This document shows, one piece after another, positions 30,416-43,503 of a stretch of 64,000 bases of DNA. The first letter of the stretch is position 1. Every line of letters starts with the position of its first letter. The notes under the pieces are model-generated. The model was not told the origin of the DNA and did no database searches. It saw only the letters and a program-made list of their open reading frames with translations. The translations under genes were made by a program, and so were the position numbers. The DNA is from Glandiceps talaboti (lineage: Eukaryota > Hemichordata > Enteropneusta > Spengelidae), in NCBI RefSeq assembly GCF_964340395.1, contig NC_135558.1, positions 16,837,271 to 16,901,270 on the forward strand, given 5' to 3'.

Positions 30416-31580
30416 GGGGTGGGGGGGGGGGGGTGGATGGGTGTATGTGAATGTGTGTGTGTGTGTGTGTTATTGTTTTATTGATGCATTGAAATCATTA
30501 AATCTTTTATGGGTTACTTCACATCTCAATGTCAATGGCATCAAGATTAATCTCTGTTTGAGATTGCTTGGAAATGCCGTTAATAGCACAGCTGAATTAA
30601 GTCATAGACACTATCTATGATTAAAACAGGTTCATTCATGCTACAGACATAAAAAGAGCATCTTGTGATCTTCATAAAAAGAGCATCTTGTGAGCTTAAA
30701 CTCAAAAACTACTGGGTAGATCGTTCTGAAATTTGGTGGGAACATTTTTAGGGGTGTTTAGAATTAGAATTATTTAGGGCATGATGATCCCATCATTGAT
30801 ATGCAAATTAGATATAAAAATGTGTCTTTTCGGTCAAAAATCTTGAATTCCAAAACTACTGTGCACATTTGGCTGAAATTTAATGGTGATTGATCTATCG
30901 GTATATGTATATATGAAAAAACGTTAAGCTTATAATGTTCTCGTCAGTGATACGCACATTAGTGTAAAAATGGGAATTTTGGTCAAAAACTTATATCTCA
31001 AAGTACACTGTCAATGAGACTGAAACTTGGTGAGATGTTTCTAGAAGTGTTATACTGTAGATTTTCTACAAAACATTTTGACACACTTGGTCCTAGTAAC
31101 CATGACCACACCCTTAACAACAACCAAACGGCAGTATATGTTGGTCAAATAACATCATCTGGGAGGCAAGTGAGTAAACATTCAAAAAATGTATGCAGAT
31201 TTCCCTTGCAACCATGTCCACGCCCATGGCAACAGCTAAACGGTGGTGTGTTTCACAAAGATAACAGGGATTCTTAGACAAGTGATGAGCAATGTAAACA
31301 TTCAAAAAGTGTATGCAAATATGCCTAGCAACAAGACCATGCCCATAACAACAGCCAAATAATATCATATATTGCAAAGCAAAAATAGTATCAGGGATTC
31401 ATATAGACAAGTGAACGAACATTCAAAAAATGTCTACAAATATGTCTAGCAACCGCCAAATGATTGCGTATATTGCAAAGATAACAATAGGGTTGGATAG
31501 GCAACTGGATAGTCTTTCTGCAAATGAAAACCTATATACCCAGCTTGTGGATAAGCATTTTTTAAACTACAGTTGTGCTA
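30331..31580 (+). mobile_element. Non-autonomous DNA element with TAGCACAACTG termini
   Basis: The left end TAGCACAACTG and right end CAGTTGTGCTA are perfect 11-bp inverted repeats about 1.25 kb apart. Inside are a GT/G microsatellite (30376-30476), two or three blocks related to AACTCAAAAACTACTGGG, and three tandem ~110-130-bp units (31160-31500) built on AACATTCAAAAA(A/G)TGTATGC and GCCCATGGCAACAGC. A 5' fragment lies at 15669 and a 3' fragment at 61430. No transposase visible. Confidence 0.7.
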
Positions 31581-32164
31581 CAATCATTGGCGCTATTTTT
31601 TGAAAATATTACAACTGGCTGACAACCTGGCTCTACGTCACAGTCTCTTGTAATTGTGGGATATTGAGTATTACACAACTGAATATGTTTGCATTAAATC
31701 ATGTACTTCATTTCCATACTGCTATGATTCTCACTCATAGGAGATCTGCATACCATGAGGGAGACTTGAAGAAGACGGTAAAAATATCAACAAAGTTTTA
31801 AATGTTGTTTTCAGAAACTGTAAGAGTATGTTTCTAGTCCTTCAGTAACAGTTGTCAACATGTAAAATATTTTGTGCCAAAACATGGAAAAGAAATGTAT
31901 TGCGATATAATCCGTAGTGCCTGCAGAATCAAGTTAAACCTGTATATATGTTGATAAAACGGACGATAACAGTTAAAAGGGCAAATTTTAAATAACAGCA
32001 TGCGGTGCTATTATTCAAGTATAAAATGGCCACTGTTGTTGAGTCAACAAGTTGTTTACCTCGAAACTATTCAATTATAAATTCGGTCACATCATATCAC
32101 ATGGCGACTTAATTATGTCATACACGAATTTGGCACTAATATCAGAGTAATTGTTTTCTTTTTC

Positions 32165-32529
32165 TTAGGTAGGTACATGTAGGTCAGCTGAAGTCAAGTG
32201 TTTTTTATTGATGGTGGTGGTGGTGGGGGGGGGGGGGTAAGCTTGTTAAGATAAGCCAGGTTTGTTGTTAGTAACCCAAAGTGAATACAGAGTATAGTGC
32301 TATAGACTTCAGGACAATGGATGCCCCTTTGGATCCATTACGATGTGGAATTCAATATAATTTATGCCTGCAATTCACATCAAACTTTGGTATAGTGCCA
32401 ATTGTTAAATATTAACTATAATACAGTTATTCATTGATAACATTTCTAAAGTCGAGTGTCCTTAACAGAGGAGACATCAGTACAGATCAAGAGTGTCGAC
32501 TACCAAATTATCAACTAACACAAATCAAG
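32165..32529 (+). promoter_or_regulatory. 5' module copy 1: AGGTCA repeat and putative first exon
   Basis: AGGTCA-GCTG-AAGTCA at 32181-32196 (second half-site off by one), a G-rich tract, then the conserved block GTCGAGTGTCCTTAACAGAG...GAGACATCAGTACAGATC, ending TCAAG at a GTAAAT donor. The transcription start is not determined. Confidence 0.6.
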
Positions 32530-33844
32530 GTAAATATGACAATTTTGAAATTCAGATTTAGGTTTGATATGGTGTACAATACATTCGTCACCAAAATAAG
32601 GATGTTTTAGATAGAGATTTTATTGTATTGTACGTTTATTGGAAAATGTTACTTCCTTGACAGCTATACATTTGCTGATAGCCTGGCTTGATGTGATACT
32701 CACTTGTAATGGTGTGCTAGAATCACACCACTGAATAGGTTTGTAACGGATATTGAATATGAATTAATTTCAAACTCTTATTAATCTCACTCGTAGAAGA
32801 TCTGCGTACCACGAGCGAGATTTGGAGAAGAGTGTTTGAAATATCAATGTTAAAATTTAGGAAAATACAAAAGTATATTTCTAACCCCTTAGCAACAGTT
32901 GTCAACATGTAACATTGTGTCAGGACATCAAAAGATATTTGTCGTCATATGAAGAGATATTGCTTGCAGAATATAGTCAAAAACCAGGTATATGTGTTCA
33001 GAAAATGATCGCTAACAATTAAAAGGGCAAAGTGCAGTAACTGTCTCAGAGTCGTACGATTATTCAAGTATAAAATGGCCAAAGGTTGGTGAGTTGACAA
33101 GTTGTTTACCCATAAACTAGTTCAGCCATATATTAAATCACCTGACATCACATGGCGACTTATTTACAGCGGTAAAAAAAAATACATTTGTTTGGTTTTC
33201 GTAAGTGAATTACACCCTTTCGCACCTGGACTAACCTAACCCGATTTTGTTCACAAGTTTTAAAAATGTTTAAATGTCGAGATAAAAGACTATTGTCAAC
33301 TTAATATGCCCAGTGTGAACCCTAGTCATGTTGATATAAATGAATATGTACATAAATTACACTAGCTGCCATGTCCTTGGGTGGCAATACTGGGTATAAA
33401 ATTGTATCAATGTAGAGTTGAATACCTTAAACTCATTAAGTGAATTTTGACAGTCATGTACAATCTTACGGCCAAAAGACTAGTCTGATGAGTACACTAC
33501 TGACAATACTCGGGTCCAAAGTCAAAGCCCTACTCTACCACACTATACCCAGTATGCATTGCTACACTGTTCCCCTTCATTCCTGTGACACTCGTCTCCT
33601 GACACCACAACTAGCAATTGATTCACTACATGGATTTAAGAATCGATTTGACTGATATGTTCAGATATTACAGTACAATGGCGGCAGTAGTGAGCTGTGA
33701 CAACAGTGGGATATGGTACTGGTGGCAGCGATGGGATTAAGAAATAATGTAAAGTTTGATAATAAATTTACCAAAATTAAACTGTGACCCTCCCCTATTT
33801 TCCCGGCCCTACCCCTCTAATAAATTTAGGATTAATATATTTAT

Positions 33845-34181
33845 TTCAGTGTAGGTAGGTCAGCTGAGGTCAGGTGTTTGTATTGGAGGGGGAGGGGTAA
33901 GGTTGTTAAGATATGTCAGGTTTCGCGTTATTTAGTAACCAAAAGTAATTGTTCTGTAGAGATCAGGACAATGGATTCCCCTCTGGACCAATTACGATGC
34001 GGAATTCAATATAATTTATGCCCGCAATTCACATCAAGCTTTGGTATATTGCCAATTGTTAAATATTAAATATAGTACAGTTATTCATTGGTAACATTTC
34101 TAAAGTCGAGTGTCCTTAACAGAGGAGACATCAGTGCAGATCTAAGCGTGTCGACTACCAAATTATCATCAAAAAATCAAG
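33845..34181 (+). promoter_or_regulatory. 5' module copy 2: perfect DR4 and putative first exon
   Basis: Perfect AGGTCAGCTGAGGTCA at 33857-33872, about 310 bp before the GTAAAT donor at 34182. The exon-like block is the same as in copy 1. The unit is nearly identical to the one before sulfotransferase-like gene A. Confidence 0.65.
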
Positions 34182-35545
34182 GTAAATATCACACTTTTGA
34201 AACTCAGATTTAGGTTTGATATTGTGTACAATACATTCGTCACCAAAATAAGGATCCTTTAGATAGAGATTAAACTATACGATCTTTTGAAAATGTGACC
34301 TCCCTGACAACTATACATTTGCTGACAACCTGACTTGATGTCATACTCGTTTGTTATTGTGTGCTAGAATCACACCACTGAATTAGTGAATAGTTTGTAA
34401 ATTATATTTAATATCATGAATTATATGCTTCATTTCATACTCTTATCATTCTCACTGGTAGAAGATCTGCGTACCACGAGAGAGATTTGGAGGAGAGTGT
34501 ATAAAATATCAATGATAAAATTTAGCAGAATACAAAAATTATATGTTTCTAACCCCTTAGCAACAGTTGTCAACATGTAACATTGTGTCAGGATAACAAA
34601 AAGATAGTTGTCGTCATATGAAGAGATATTGCTAGCTGAATTCAGTCACAAACCAGGTATATGTGAGTTGATAAAATGATCGATAACAATTAAAAGGGCA
34701 AAGTGCAGTAACTGTCTGAGAGTCGTACGATTATTCAAGTATAAAATGGCCACAGTTGTTGAGTCAACAAGTTGTTTACCCCTAGCCCTATACTAGTTCA
34801 GCCATGTATTATTAAAAATCACCTGACATCACATGGCGACTTACAGCGGTAAAAAATGGTACTATGCCAAACATTCATTCGTTTGGTTTTCGTAAGTGAA
34901 TTACACCCTTTCGCACCTGGACTATCCTAACCCGACTTTGTTCACAAGTTTTAAACATGTTTAAATGTCGAGTTAAAAGACTATTGTCAACTTAATATGC
35001 CCAGTGTGAACCCTAGTCATATTGATATAAATGAATATGTACATAAATTACACTAGCTGCCATGTCCTTGAGCGGCAATACTGGCTATAAAATTGTATCA
35101 ATGTAGAGTTGAATACCTTAAACTCATTAAGTGAATTTTGACATATACCATCTGACGGCCAAAACCCACAAAAGACTAGTCTGACGAGTACACTACTGAC
35201 AATACTAAGGTCCGAAGTCAATATCCCTACACTACCACACTATACCCAGTATGCATTGCTGCACTGTTCCCCTTCATTCCTGTGACACTCATCTCCTAAC
35301 ACCACAACTAACAATTGATTCACTGCATGGATTTAGGAATCGATTTGACTGATGTGTTCAGATATTACAGTACAATGGTGGCAGTAGTGGGATGTGACAG
35401 TTGTGGGATGTGACACTGGTGGCAGTGATGGGATTAAGAAATAATGTAAAGTTTGATAATAAATTTGTCAAAATTAAAACGTGATCCTCCCCTATTTCCC
35501 CGGTCCTACCCCTTGTAATTAATTAAGGTTTAATATATTTATTTC

Positions 35546-36301
35546 AGTGTGTAGGACAGCTGAGGTCAAGTGTTTGTATTGAGGGTGGGGATAAGCTTGT
35601 TAAGATATGTCAAGTCTGCTGTTAGTAACCAAACGTTAATGTAGAGTATAGTTCTATAGACTTCAGGACAATGGATGTCCCTTTGGACCAATAACGGTGC
35701 AAAATTCAATATATATACAGTATACAGTATCGTTACCATTTACACCTCCACTCACATAGTCGAATTCCTATACAGTATCGTTACCATTTACACCTTCACT
35801 CACAGTATAGTCAAAGTCGTTACTCATGACGCCCTGAGATGCACGAGATGCAATTTAACATTCATTCGCAGCCACCCACACAGTCAGTAACATCATGTCT
35901 TTGTTAATCAATCACAAACTTCTAACCAATAACACAGTCCCTCATAAAGTTAGAGTTTATTGGGGCAGTTATGTAATATCCAAATATGGTATATTTGTCA
36001 GCTCAGGATGCTACTTATACACTGTACGTCACTATAACAGTTAGGGTTCACTGATTGGATGAACAACTTTTTGTGCTGATTGAGGGACTTTGACTAGACG
36101 TGGTTTAGTTAGAAACCACGTCGGCATCCAGACTAATTTAATTGATGCCCGCAATTCACATCAAACTTTGGTATAGTGCCAATTATTAACTATTAACTAT
36201 AGTACAGTTATTCATTGGTAACATTTCTAAAGTGTCCATAGGAGACATCAGTACAGATCTAAGAGTGTCGACTACAAAATTATCAACTAGCACAAGTCAA
36301 G
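35546..36301 (+). promoter_or_regulatory. 5' module copy 3, nearest the NLR gene
   Basis: AGGACA-GCTG-AGGTCA at 35553-35568 (first half-site off by one). The module is interrupted by an interspersed repeat (35727-36137) between the DR4 and the exon block, whose donor is at 36302 (GTAAAT). It is the shortest path to NLR exon 2 (acceptor at 36796), so it is the best candidate first exon. Confidence 0.6.
35727..36137 (+). mobile_element. Interspersed repeat inserted in 5' module copy 3
   Basis: Inverse complement of 21838-22123. Absent from the matching position of module copies 1, 2 and 4, which read CAATATAATTTATGCC there. Its start (35727-35810) is a local duplication of a 'cagtatcgttaccatttacacc' block, and it holds a hairpin ACGTGGTTT/AAACCACGT near 36098-36122. 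Confidence 0.8.
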
Positions 36302-36796
36302 GTAAATAACAAAATTTTGAAACTCAGATTTAGGTTTCATATGATGTACAATACATTTGTCACTAAAATAAGGATACTTTAAACAGAGATTAAATTGTCC
36401 GATTTTTTGAAAATGTTATTTCCTTGACAACTATACATTTTGCTGTCAACCTGACTCATTCTCGCTTGTTATTGTTTGATAGAATCACACCATGACGACT
36501 TAAAGCAGGAAAAAATTGGTACTATGCCAAAGTCACATTTTTGGATTTCATAAGTACATTGCATCATTTCGTACCTTAACTAACCTAACCTGACTTATTT
36601 CACAACTTTTAAAGGTGTTAAAAGTCGAGTTAAAAGACTATTGTCCACTCTGACTCAACTTAATGTGCCCAGTGTGAACCCTAGTCAAGTTGATATAAAT
36701 AGATATGTGCATAAATTACACCAGCCTGTCACGTCCTTGATCGGTCATGCCATGTCTTTGATATTATCATAATTCGAATCATTTTTTCCCTTACAG

Positions 36797-36952
36797 ATAT
36801 CCATAGTGTATCGTCAATATATAACAGTGAAACTATGGCAACCAAAGGGCAGCCTGCTGTTTCTACAACTCAAGAAGAGCCTGAAGATAAAAGACGATTT
36901 TTAAATCCATTTATTGTCAAGCTGGTGGCATTGTCTGACGAAATTACAGATG
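36797..36952 (+). CDS. NLR exon 2 (5' UTR end, start codon, first part of DED)
   Basis: Follows a CCCTTACAG acceptor; ATG at 36835 in MATKGQPAVSTTQEEPEDKR. The donor is the first GT after ACAGATG. Reading on without splicing meets TAG at once, which supports the splice. Confidence 0.85.
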
Positions 36953-39900
36953 GTGTGTAGTATTTCTTTCACTATCACTATAACTGTTAGCCAGTATTTC
37001 TAAGTATAAACGATGTATCATGATTTCATTTGAGTTAATAATTAAAGTAATGAAAAAAAAACGTGTGTCACTTCATGGACACATATTCCTTCATCATAAA
37101 AGGAAAAGAGCAACTAATAATTGAAGGGGTTGTGACTTTCTAACAATTTGAAAACTGTTGATATTTTCAATGTAAGATCTCTATATAGTACTGGTTCTCA
37201 TGGTGAACATTTTTTCAGAACAGCACCCCTAGTGGCTGTGCGCATACTATACAATTATTTGCTTTTTCGGCGATTGTACAAATATATCAAAGGCATAAGG
37301 GGTTGTTTGTTTATAATGCATACTAACAGGATGATGTTAATGCATTCCTGATAGTAAATGTGGAACCATAGCGGTATGTTATTTTTGACTGGATAAATTT
37401 GAGACAAATAAATAGTTTGTCAAATGTGAAGCTGATATTATCGAACAGCACTGTTACACTCATTCAAGTCAATCAAGCTTCTTTTGATAATGTTGTATTC
37501 CGAATCAGTGGTGAAAATAACTTTGTCATATTTTTTTTAATTGGGTTAAATATGCAAATGAGCTAAGTGAACACATGACAAAATGCAAATAAATAAATAT
37601 ACAATAACTTGCATAAGATAGTCCTTGCTGAAAATGGAAATTACTTAATCTGATAATTGATACTACTAAGATGGAATCTTGAGAGTTGGAAAAATAGCAA
37701 AATCATCAGCAAAGCCATAATTCTGGTGACATATTTCAACATTTACTCATTGCTTGTTAATTTGTATTCTTATCTCACAGAAGAGTTTGAAAAAATGAAA
37801 AGTTACTACTACACGAGAATACCAAAGGGGGATTTGGAGAAAATGGAAAAAACGTTTGATCTATTCAACAAACTACGCGAGATGGACGTCATCAGTAAAT
37901 CTAATACATCGCAACTAGAGTCCTTGTTGTGTGAAGTTAAAAGACAAGACTTGGTACAAAGATTTCTGAAGGAAGACAGATCAGATCAGCATTCTGATCA
38001 AGGTAAAAATCAGTTATCACAAATCTATATGTAGACAATGCTTTGTAAGAATGTCACACATTACAAAATTAATGTATACATTCATTAGTGGTGTTCCAGA
38101 AACTGACTAATGACATCAGATTAAGTCACTGGAACATTTTCAACATTATGCATTTTTATAAAGAATACCAGTATTGATATACACATGGGAGTGATTGTAG
38201 ACTTAATGTAACCATGATATAACCATCAACTAGCTATCAACTAATTCACTAGTTGTAACTTTTATCTTAATATTGAGACTTCTTAGGTTTAATAAGTGTC
38301 AAAGCGTGGATGTGGCTATGTTTTTCCAACAACAAATAACTAAACATTTTATGTATGTATGTGTGTAGGTGATGGTTCAACAGGAATTCCTTGGTTGATA
38401 AAATATCTCAAAGACAGATACAGAACAGAATTGGCAGAGTTTGAACCACTTCCATGGAATGACAACCTCAGTTTTCATTTGGATGATGTCTACACAAGAC
38501 TTGAAGTGAAAGAAGTCAGCAAGAGAGGTGGTCCTGAATGTAAAGAAACAATAGACAGTAATATTGACATATTTACAGAAGTAAGAGGTTTTAAACCAAA
38601 ACGTATTCGTATTGAAGGGCCTCCTGCTATTGGCAAATCTATCTTTTGTAGAAAGTTGGCATATGATTGGGCTTGTGGTAAACTTACACAGTTTGAAATG
38701 TTGTTTCTGTTAGAGTTAAGGCATGTCACAAAGAATGATATTGTTGATAGTATTTTTGATCAACTTCCTAAAGATGCCAAAGTAACTAAAGATAACCTCC
38801 ACCAATATATTGATAAGCACTCTGAGTCTTTGTTATTAGTTTTGGATGCATTGGATGAAATACATCCTTCTGTTAAGTCTGACTCTGATATTTGTGATAT
38901 TGTTAACAAATCCATGTTGTCAGACTGTACTGTAGTTGCAACTACAAGACCACATGAGTGTGATAAAGATTTAAAGAAATGTGATGTACGCTTTGATATC
39001 AAGGGATTTAGTAAGAAAGACATGAGAAGTTATATTGAGAAGTACTTCAAAGAATTGAAAGGGGGTAAAGATATGGCTGCTAATTTGTTTGTCGAATTAG
39101 ATAAGAGTGAAGTCAGCGATGAGTTATTGTGTAACCCATTACATGTTTCATTTCTGTGTCTACTGTGGCAAGAATGTGGTAAAAGTGGTCATTTCCCGCA
39201 ACGAGTTACACAATTATATACACGAATGTTAGAATGTATATTGAAAAGATACTGCAGCAAAACCAACGAATCGTCTCACAAGCTTACTGATGAAGATGAA
39301 ATACCAATTGTTGTTCGAGATATGATTAAACAATTGTCTGATTTTGTGTATAATACTATCAAATCAAACAACATGCTCATACTCAGTGATCAAACATTTC
39401 AACAAAGTGAGTTACCAGACCCTGTATTACTGTCATTGGGATTGTTAGTTAAAGATTCAGGGATCTCACTAACAGCACCTAGGAAGCTTTGTTATTTTTG
39501 TCATAAAACATGGTTGGAGTACTTTTGTGCTCTGCATATGAGTGAAAATATTGGTCAACCTAGCATTTCAGAAGATCTTAAATGTCAAATGAAAGAGTGG
39601 TGTAATAATAGGCAAATGTTGTTATTTTGTTCAGGATTACTTAAAGACAGAGCTGCTCCTTTCTTTGAGGTGATGTGTATAGAAAGTGTAAAATGTCAAA
39701 CTGGTTCAAACCCTGAAACTTTACAGATATTGTGTAAACCTATAGAATTTTGTTTAGAGTGTTTATTGGAATGTCAATATGATAAGATGTTTATCCACTA
39801 TTTAATCTCACAGTGGAAACCTCAATATGTTATATGTGAATCTAGTTCTACATGTGGCACATGTGAGAGTTTACAATTTTCATCCAGGAATGAACGTATT

Positions 39901-41130
39901 AAGCATATCATCGCACTATCAAATAACACTATTGCTATTTTTCGAAGGCTTCTGCTGCTCTATTCTTCACAACAGATGAACGAACCTGAATATAACACAA
40001 TTAAAGGCCTTGAACTCAGTGGAGAAACAAAATTAATTACATCGATTGTACCTGTGTTATGTGAAATGAAGAATTTGAAATCTTTTGGCATTGTATATAA
40101 TAGGCATGGGTTTAGTTCAGTGGATGCAAACAACTGTGAAGAGGGTTTGAAATGCTGTATTAAGGTTTTACCACTTTTGACAGATTTAGAGGAGTTTTTC
40201 TGTCACGTTCAAGCGCCTTTTATAGGGAGTAAAGCCATATCATCAGAGTGTATATCCGATCTTCTTTCATTGCTTAAGAAGAAGGAACATCTGCAGATAC
40301 TTTCATTACATTTACCTACTATAATATCATCCATCAATATGATGAATTTGATGAAAATTCAATCCAATGTAATGAATGAGATTGATGTATCTGAAGGGTC
40401 AACAGATAATCTGTGTCAGTTTCTTAAACAAACACAAACAAAGTCTATAAAGCTGTATTGTACAGAATTAAACAAGTATCATGACAGTGAAGGATTTGTA
40501 TTGAAAGTTGCAGATGCTATTTCTCATGTCAGTTCTGCCATAACATCACTCAGCTTAGGGTTTCGAAATGTAGCTACACTACCTACACATATGGAGCATA
40601 TTATTAATGTTCTGAAAACTAACAAATCATTGGAGGAAGTCTGTCTGTACCTCCCATTAGATTTGATTGATAGTCTGTGTGAGTTGATTCAATGCAACAG
40701 TCACATACAGTCACTCATTCTTCACATGGAATTTGAGTCCAAAAATGATACACTAGTAAGTGTACTAAGTAAGCTATGTCAAGCTTTGAAGGTGAATTCA
40801 TCACTTACGTCATTTACTCTCAAGGCCATGTATTTCATGATGCATGATGATTTTAGAGAAACTTTATTGTTATGTATTGAACATTTATTGCTTCCAGTAT
40901 GGACATTAATGTCAGCGAGGCAATGTCGGTTAGCATGTATATCCATTGAATTAGTTTCAGATTTTGAACCAGGCATATTTAAATCTAGAGAGGATCAACT
41001 GTTACCCAAACGTGCATTAGATTTTTGTGAGTATGAAGTTTATGACCTAAATAATGTTGGATGTTGTTATTATGATTATGTTCACAAAGTGTCGTTCTAT
41101 TCATCACCTGTTAAGAACATAAATCCATGA
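36797..41130 (+). CDS. DED-NACHT-LRR receptor (NLR-like), 3 coding exons
   Basis: Exons 36797-36952 (ATG at 36835), 37781-38002 and 38369-41130; phases agree; 1033 aa. Residues ~22-105 form a death-effector domain (FLNPFIVKLVALSDEITD, IPKGDLEKMEKTFDLFNKL, LLCEVKRQDLVQRFL) split by an intron. NACHT ATPase: Walker A GPPAIGKS at 197-204, Walker B VLDALDE at 271-277, sensor ATTRP at 304-308, and a winged-helix-like CNPLHVSFLCLLW segment. The C-terminal ~500 residues are irregular leucine-rich repeats ending SSPVKNINP. NLRs of this type are cytosolic sensors that oligomerise and signal through the N-terminal death-fold domain. The exact ligand and partners are unknown. The first exon is presumed noncoding, supplied by one of the 5' module copies. 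No gene symbol is justified, since these families expand independently in each lineage. Confidence 0.88.
37781..38002 (+). CDS. NLR exon 3 (rest of DED)
   Basis: 222 nt after a TTATCTCACAG acceptor. It contributes EEFEKMKSYYYTRIPKGDLE through RQDLVQRFLKEDRSD, with phase 1 at both ends; GTAAAA donor. The same acceptor tail recurs at 62025-62076 in the broken paralog. Confidence 0.88.
38369..41130 (+). CDS. NLR exon 4 (NACHT, winged helix, LRR)
   Basis: One long 2762-nt exon from a TGTGTGTAG acceptor to TGA. The large uninterrupted NACHT-LRR exon resembles the giant NACHT exons of vertebrate NLRs. It carries the motifs given in the gene entry. Confidence 0.92.
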
Positions 41131-42110
41131 GTGTTATAACTCTTAAATGATTGAAATAGCTTTTTTCGATGATTGATTTGGATGACTTTGGTTTCTGATT
41201 GAAGTACTCACTTTGTAACGAATACAAGCAGACACCGTACCGACAGAAGTATGTTGTAATTATACTTTTAAATCTGTACTTGTATGATACGACACCCTAC
41301 TGTCTACTAGTGCATGTATGATAGTATACATTATTTTTTGTGTAATTACTTATTTATTTATTTCCACGTTCAAATACATGTAGTAGTGACCAGTTCAGTT
41401 GATTATATTAGAGTTGTGATAAATATTAACGTGTCAAGTGTCATAGAAATGTTGAAAGTTAACATTAATATGTAACTTGTAACTTGTAACTTGTGTTATC
41501 ATGAATATGTAACTTGTTTTTGTTTGTAAATATAGAAAATTGGCATTTTCAATTGTAATGTAGATGCATTTGAGAAGGTTCGTCATCTTGTCAGCATTAT
41601 TTCAATAATTAATGAAGTATGAATGGGTTTGGAAGCAAAACACATCAAACAATTTAGCGCTGTGAAAACAAATGTAAATATACAAGAAGCATAATGTAAC
41701 AAGCACATATTTCAACAAGGTTTGTGAAAATGTCTTCAGGAGTAAATTTTACAAAATACTACTAGATTTCAGTATTGCCTCGATACATGAAATTGTAATT
41801 CTTATTGACAATATAATTTTCTAATGTGAAAAGGATCACTTTTACAAATTATTACCAAAATGAGTGTCATTGATATTTTATATTAGTTTTTTATATATCG
41901 AACTCTGGATAGGCAGTATAGTTTATAAAGTATTTTGGAAGAATATATTTTGTCATATACATTGTGTATTTTTATATTTTTGATAATAAAAAAGTGATTT
42001 AACAACACTTTCGCTAGGAAATGTAACAATGTACATTTATTATGCATAACAATGTGTAATGAAATAGAAATAAAGTTGCCTTTGATCAAAATTGCAAAAC
42101 CTCTTGTTTC
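41131..42110 (+). other. NLR 3' UTR with two AATAAA signals (3' module copy 1)
   Basis: AATAAA at 41985 and 42069. The last ~150 bp (AAGTGATTTAACAAC(A/T)CTTT, CGCTAGGAAATGTAACAA, ACAATGTGTAATGAAAT(A)) recur at 52868, 59573 and 63254. The downstream flank to ~42450 (CACGCCCTCA.TGGTAAATCT) is shared too. Confidence 0.75.
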
Positions 42111-42706
42111 AGTGTTTCGGATTTTGGTGAAATTACTGTCGAGTGAAAAGTGTGTGAATTGACAGTGAAGAGTTTTGTGATTTATCTTTCCACCTTATCA
42201 TACACTTACAGGGTTGATGGTTCCAAAATCATAATTATGACAGTAATTGTTGGAGAATTATAGTTTAAATGTAACAGTACGCCCTCAGTGGTAAGTCTTG
42301 ACCAGCGTCAAAGTAGAAATATTTTGGCTTATAAATTTCGCCCCCAACGGTACGTTTTGGGTGCAAGTTACTGCAACAGAAGAATAGTTTTAACTTAACA
42401 AGCACGCCCTCAATGGTAAATCTTTACCAGCCAGACTTATGTTGGGCTGGTGTTAGATTTACGTCAAGGGGGTGGGGGGTGGGGGTTCATGAAATAAATT
42501 AAGGGTTCAAAGGGGATGAACATTCTGATGGGGAGGTGGGGGTTGCGAAATAGTTTGCTCAAGATGTGAATGAAATTATAAACCTCAGGAGTGGTTGTTT
42601 ACTGAGTAGATTGAAAAATTTCTTCACTACAATACCTAGCCTTCTAAACCTAAAATCAGTGATGAGTTGGGTAACAACAATGCGAATATATTTGAGTATG
42701 TCTTCC

Positions 42707-42707
<1 letters not shown>

Positions 42708-42755
<48 letters not shown>

Positions 42756-42780
42756 ACCCCCCCCCCCTCTCTCTCTCTCA
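42708..42780. repeat. (CTGT)n then C-run and (CT)n
   Basis: About 12 CTGT units followed by CCCCCCCCC and CTCTCTCTC. Confidence 0.95.
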
Positions 42781-43375
42781 GCCGGATTTTATTAGTACAC
42801 TTTAATCTATATTTGTATATTTGTAGCCGGGTGGGGGCTACGAAAATTATTGAGTTCATTGGGGGGAAGGGGGTGGGAGAGACAAGAAATATTTGAGAGC
42901 GCGGGTTGGGGCTTGGGGCCGCAATATATTTTTTTCACCAAAATAATTTCTCCTTAGCTCCATCCCCCGCCGTAAATTCTGACCTCAGCCTAATGTTTGT
43001 GTCAGTATTTAATTAAGGAATAGGGGACACAAATAGAAGAAATCCGTAGCTTTAGGCTTCATTTACAATCTATTCACCAAAGGAGAGGGGTATTTGTCAT
43101 TTAGGGGTTATTAGGGAGCAAGCAGAAATTACGGCAAGGATTGGAGCTGAGGAGAAGTGGGAACACGAAACAAATTGTGGTATAGAAAGGGAGGGCCATG
43201 ACGATTTGAAGGTATCAAGGGTGGGGGACACAAAATATTTTATTTGAACAAAACTCATGAGCAATCGTATACGAATAGTTCTGCTTTGCCGCAATAACTT
43301 CTTCAGCCTATATTCAGTAATTTGGTGAGTTTCAGCCATTAGAATGCGTATGTCTTAATCTCTCTCCAGTCTGCT

Positions 43376-43503
<128 letters not shown>

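Larger units (their letters stand above)
31600..36500 (+). repeat. Tandem segmental array: three copies of the NLR 5' module
   Basis: Period about 1.65 kb. Donor ends of the exon-1-like blocks are at 32529, 34181 and 36301. Each unit holds an intron-like part (e.g. CAAGTATAAAATGGCCACAG; ATCTGCGTACCACGAG), an upstream segment (GACTAGTCTGATGAGTACAC), the AGGTCA direct repeat and the exon-like block. The first copy lacks the upstream segment, and the third is split by an inserted repeat (35727-36137). Further copies lie at 44310-49735 and 57137-57899. Confidence 0.88.

Noticed and set aside
31014-31377. 87-codon frames on both strands
   Set aside because: They fall within tandem units of a noncoding repeat; the similar residues reflect repeat copies, not a protein.
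38359-38368. ATG at 38359 as start of the NACHT protein
   Set aside because: It lies before a TGTGTGTAG acceptor; phase-matched exons at 36797 and 37781 supply a complete DED and a better start.
42566-42859. Frames over the (CTGT)n tract
   Set aside because: Microsatellite translation (CLSVCLSV / TDRQTDRQ).
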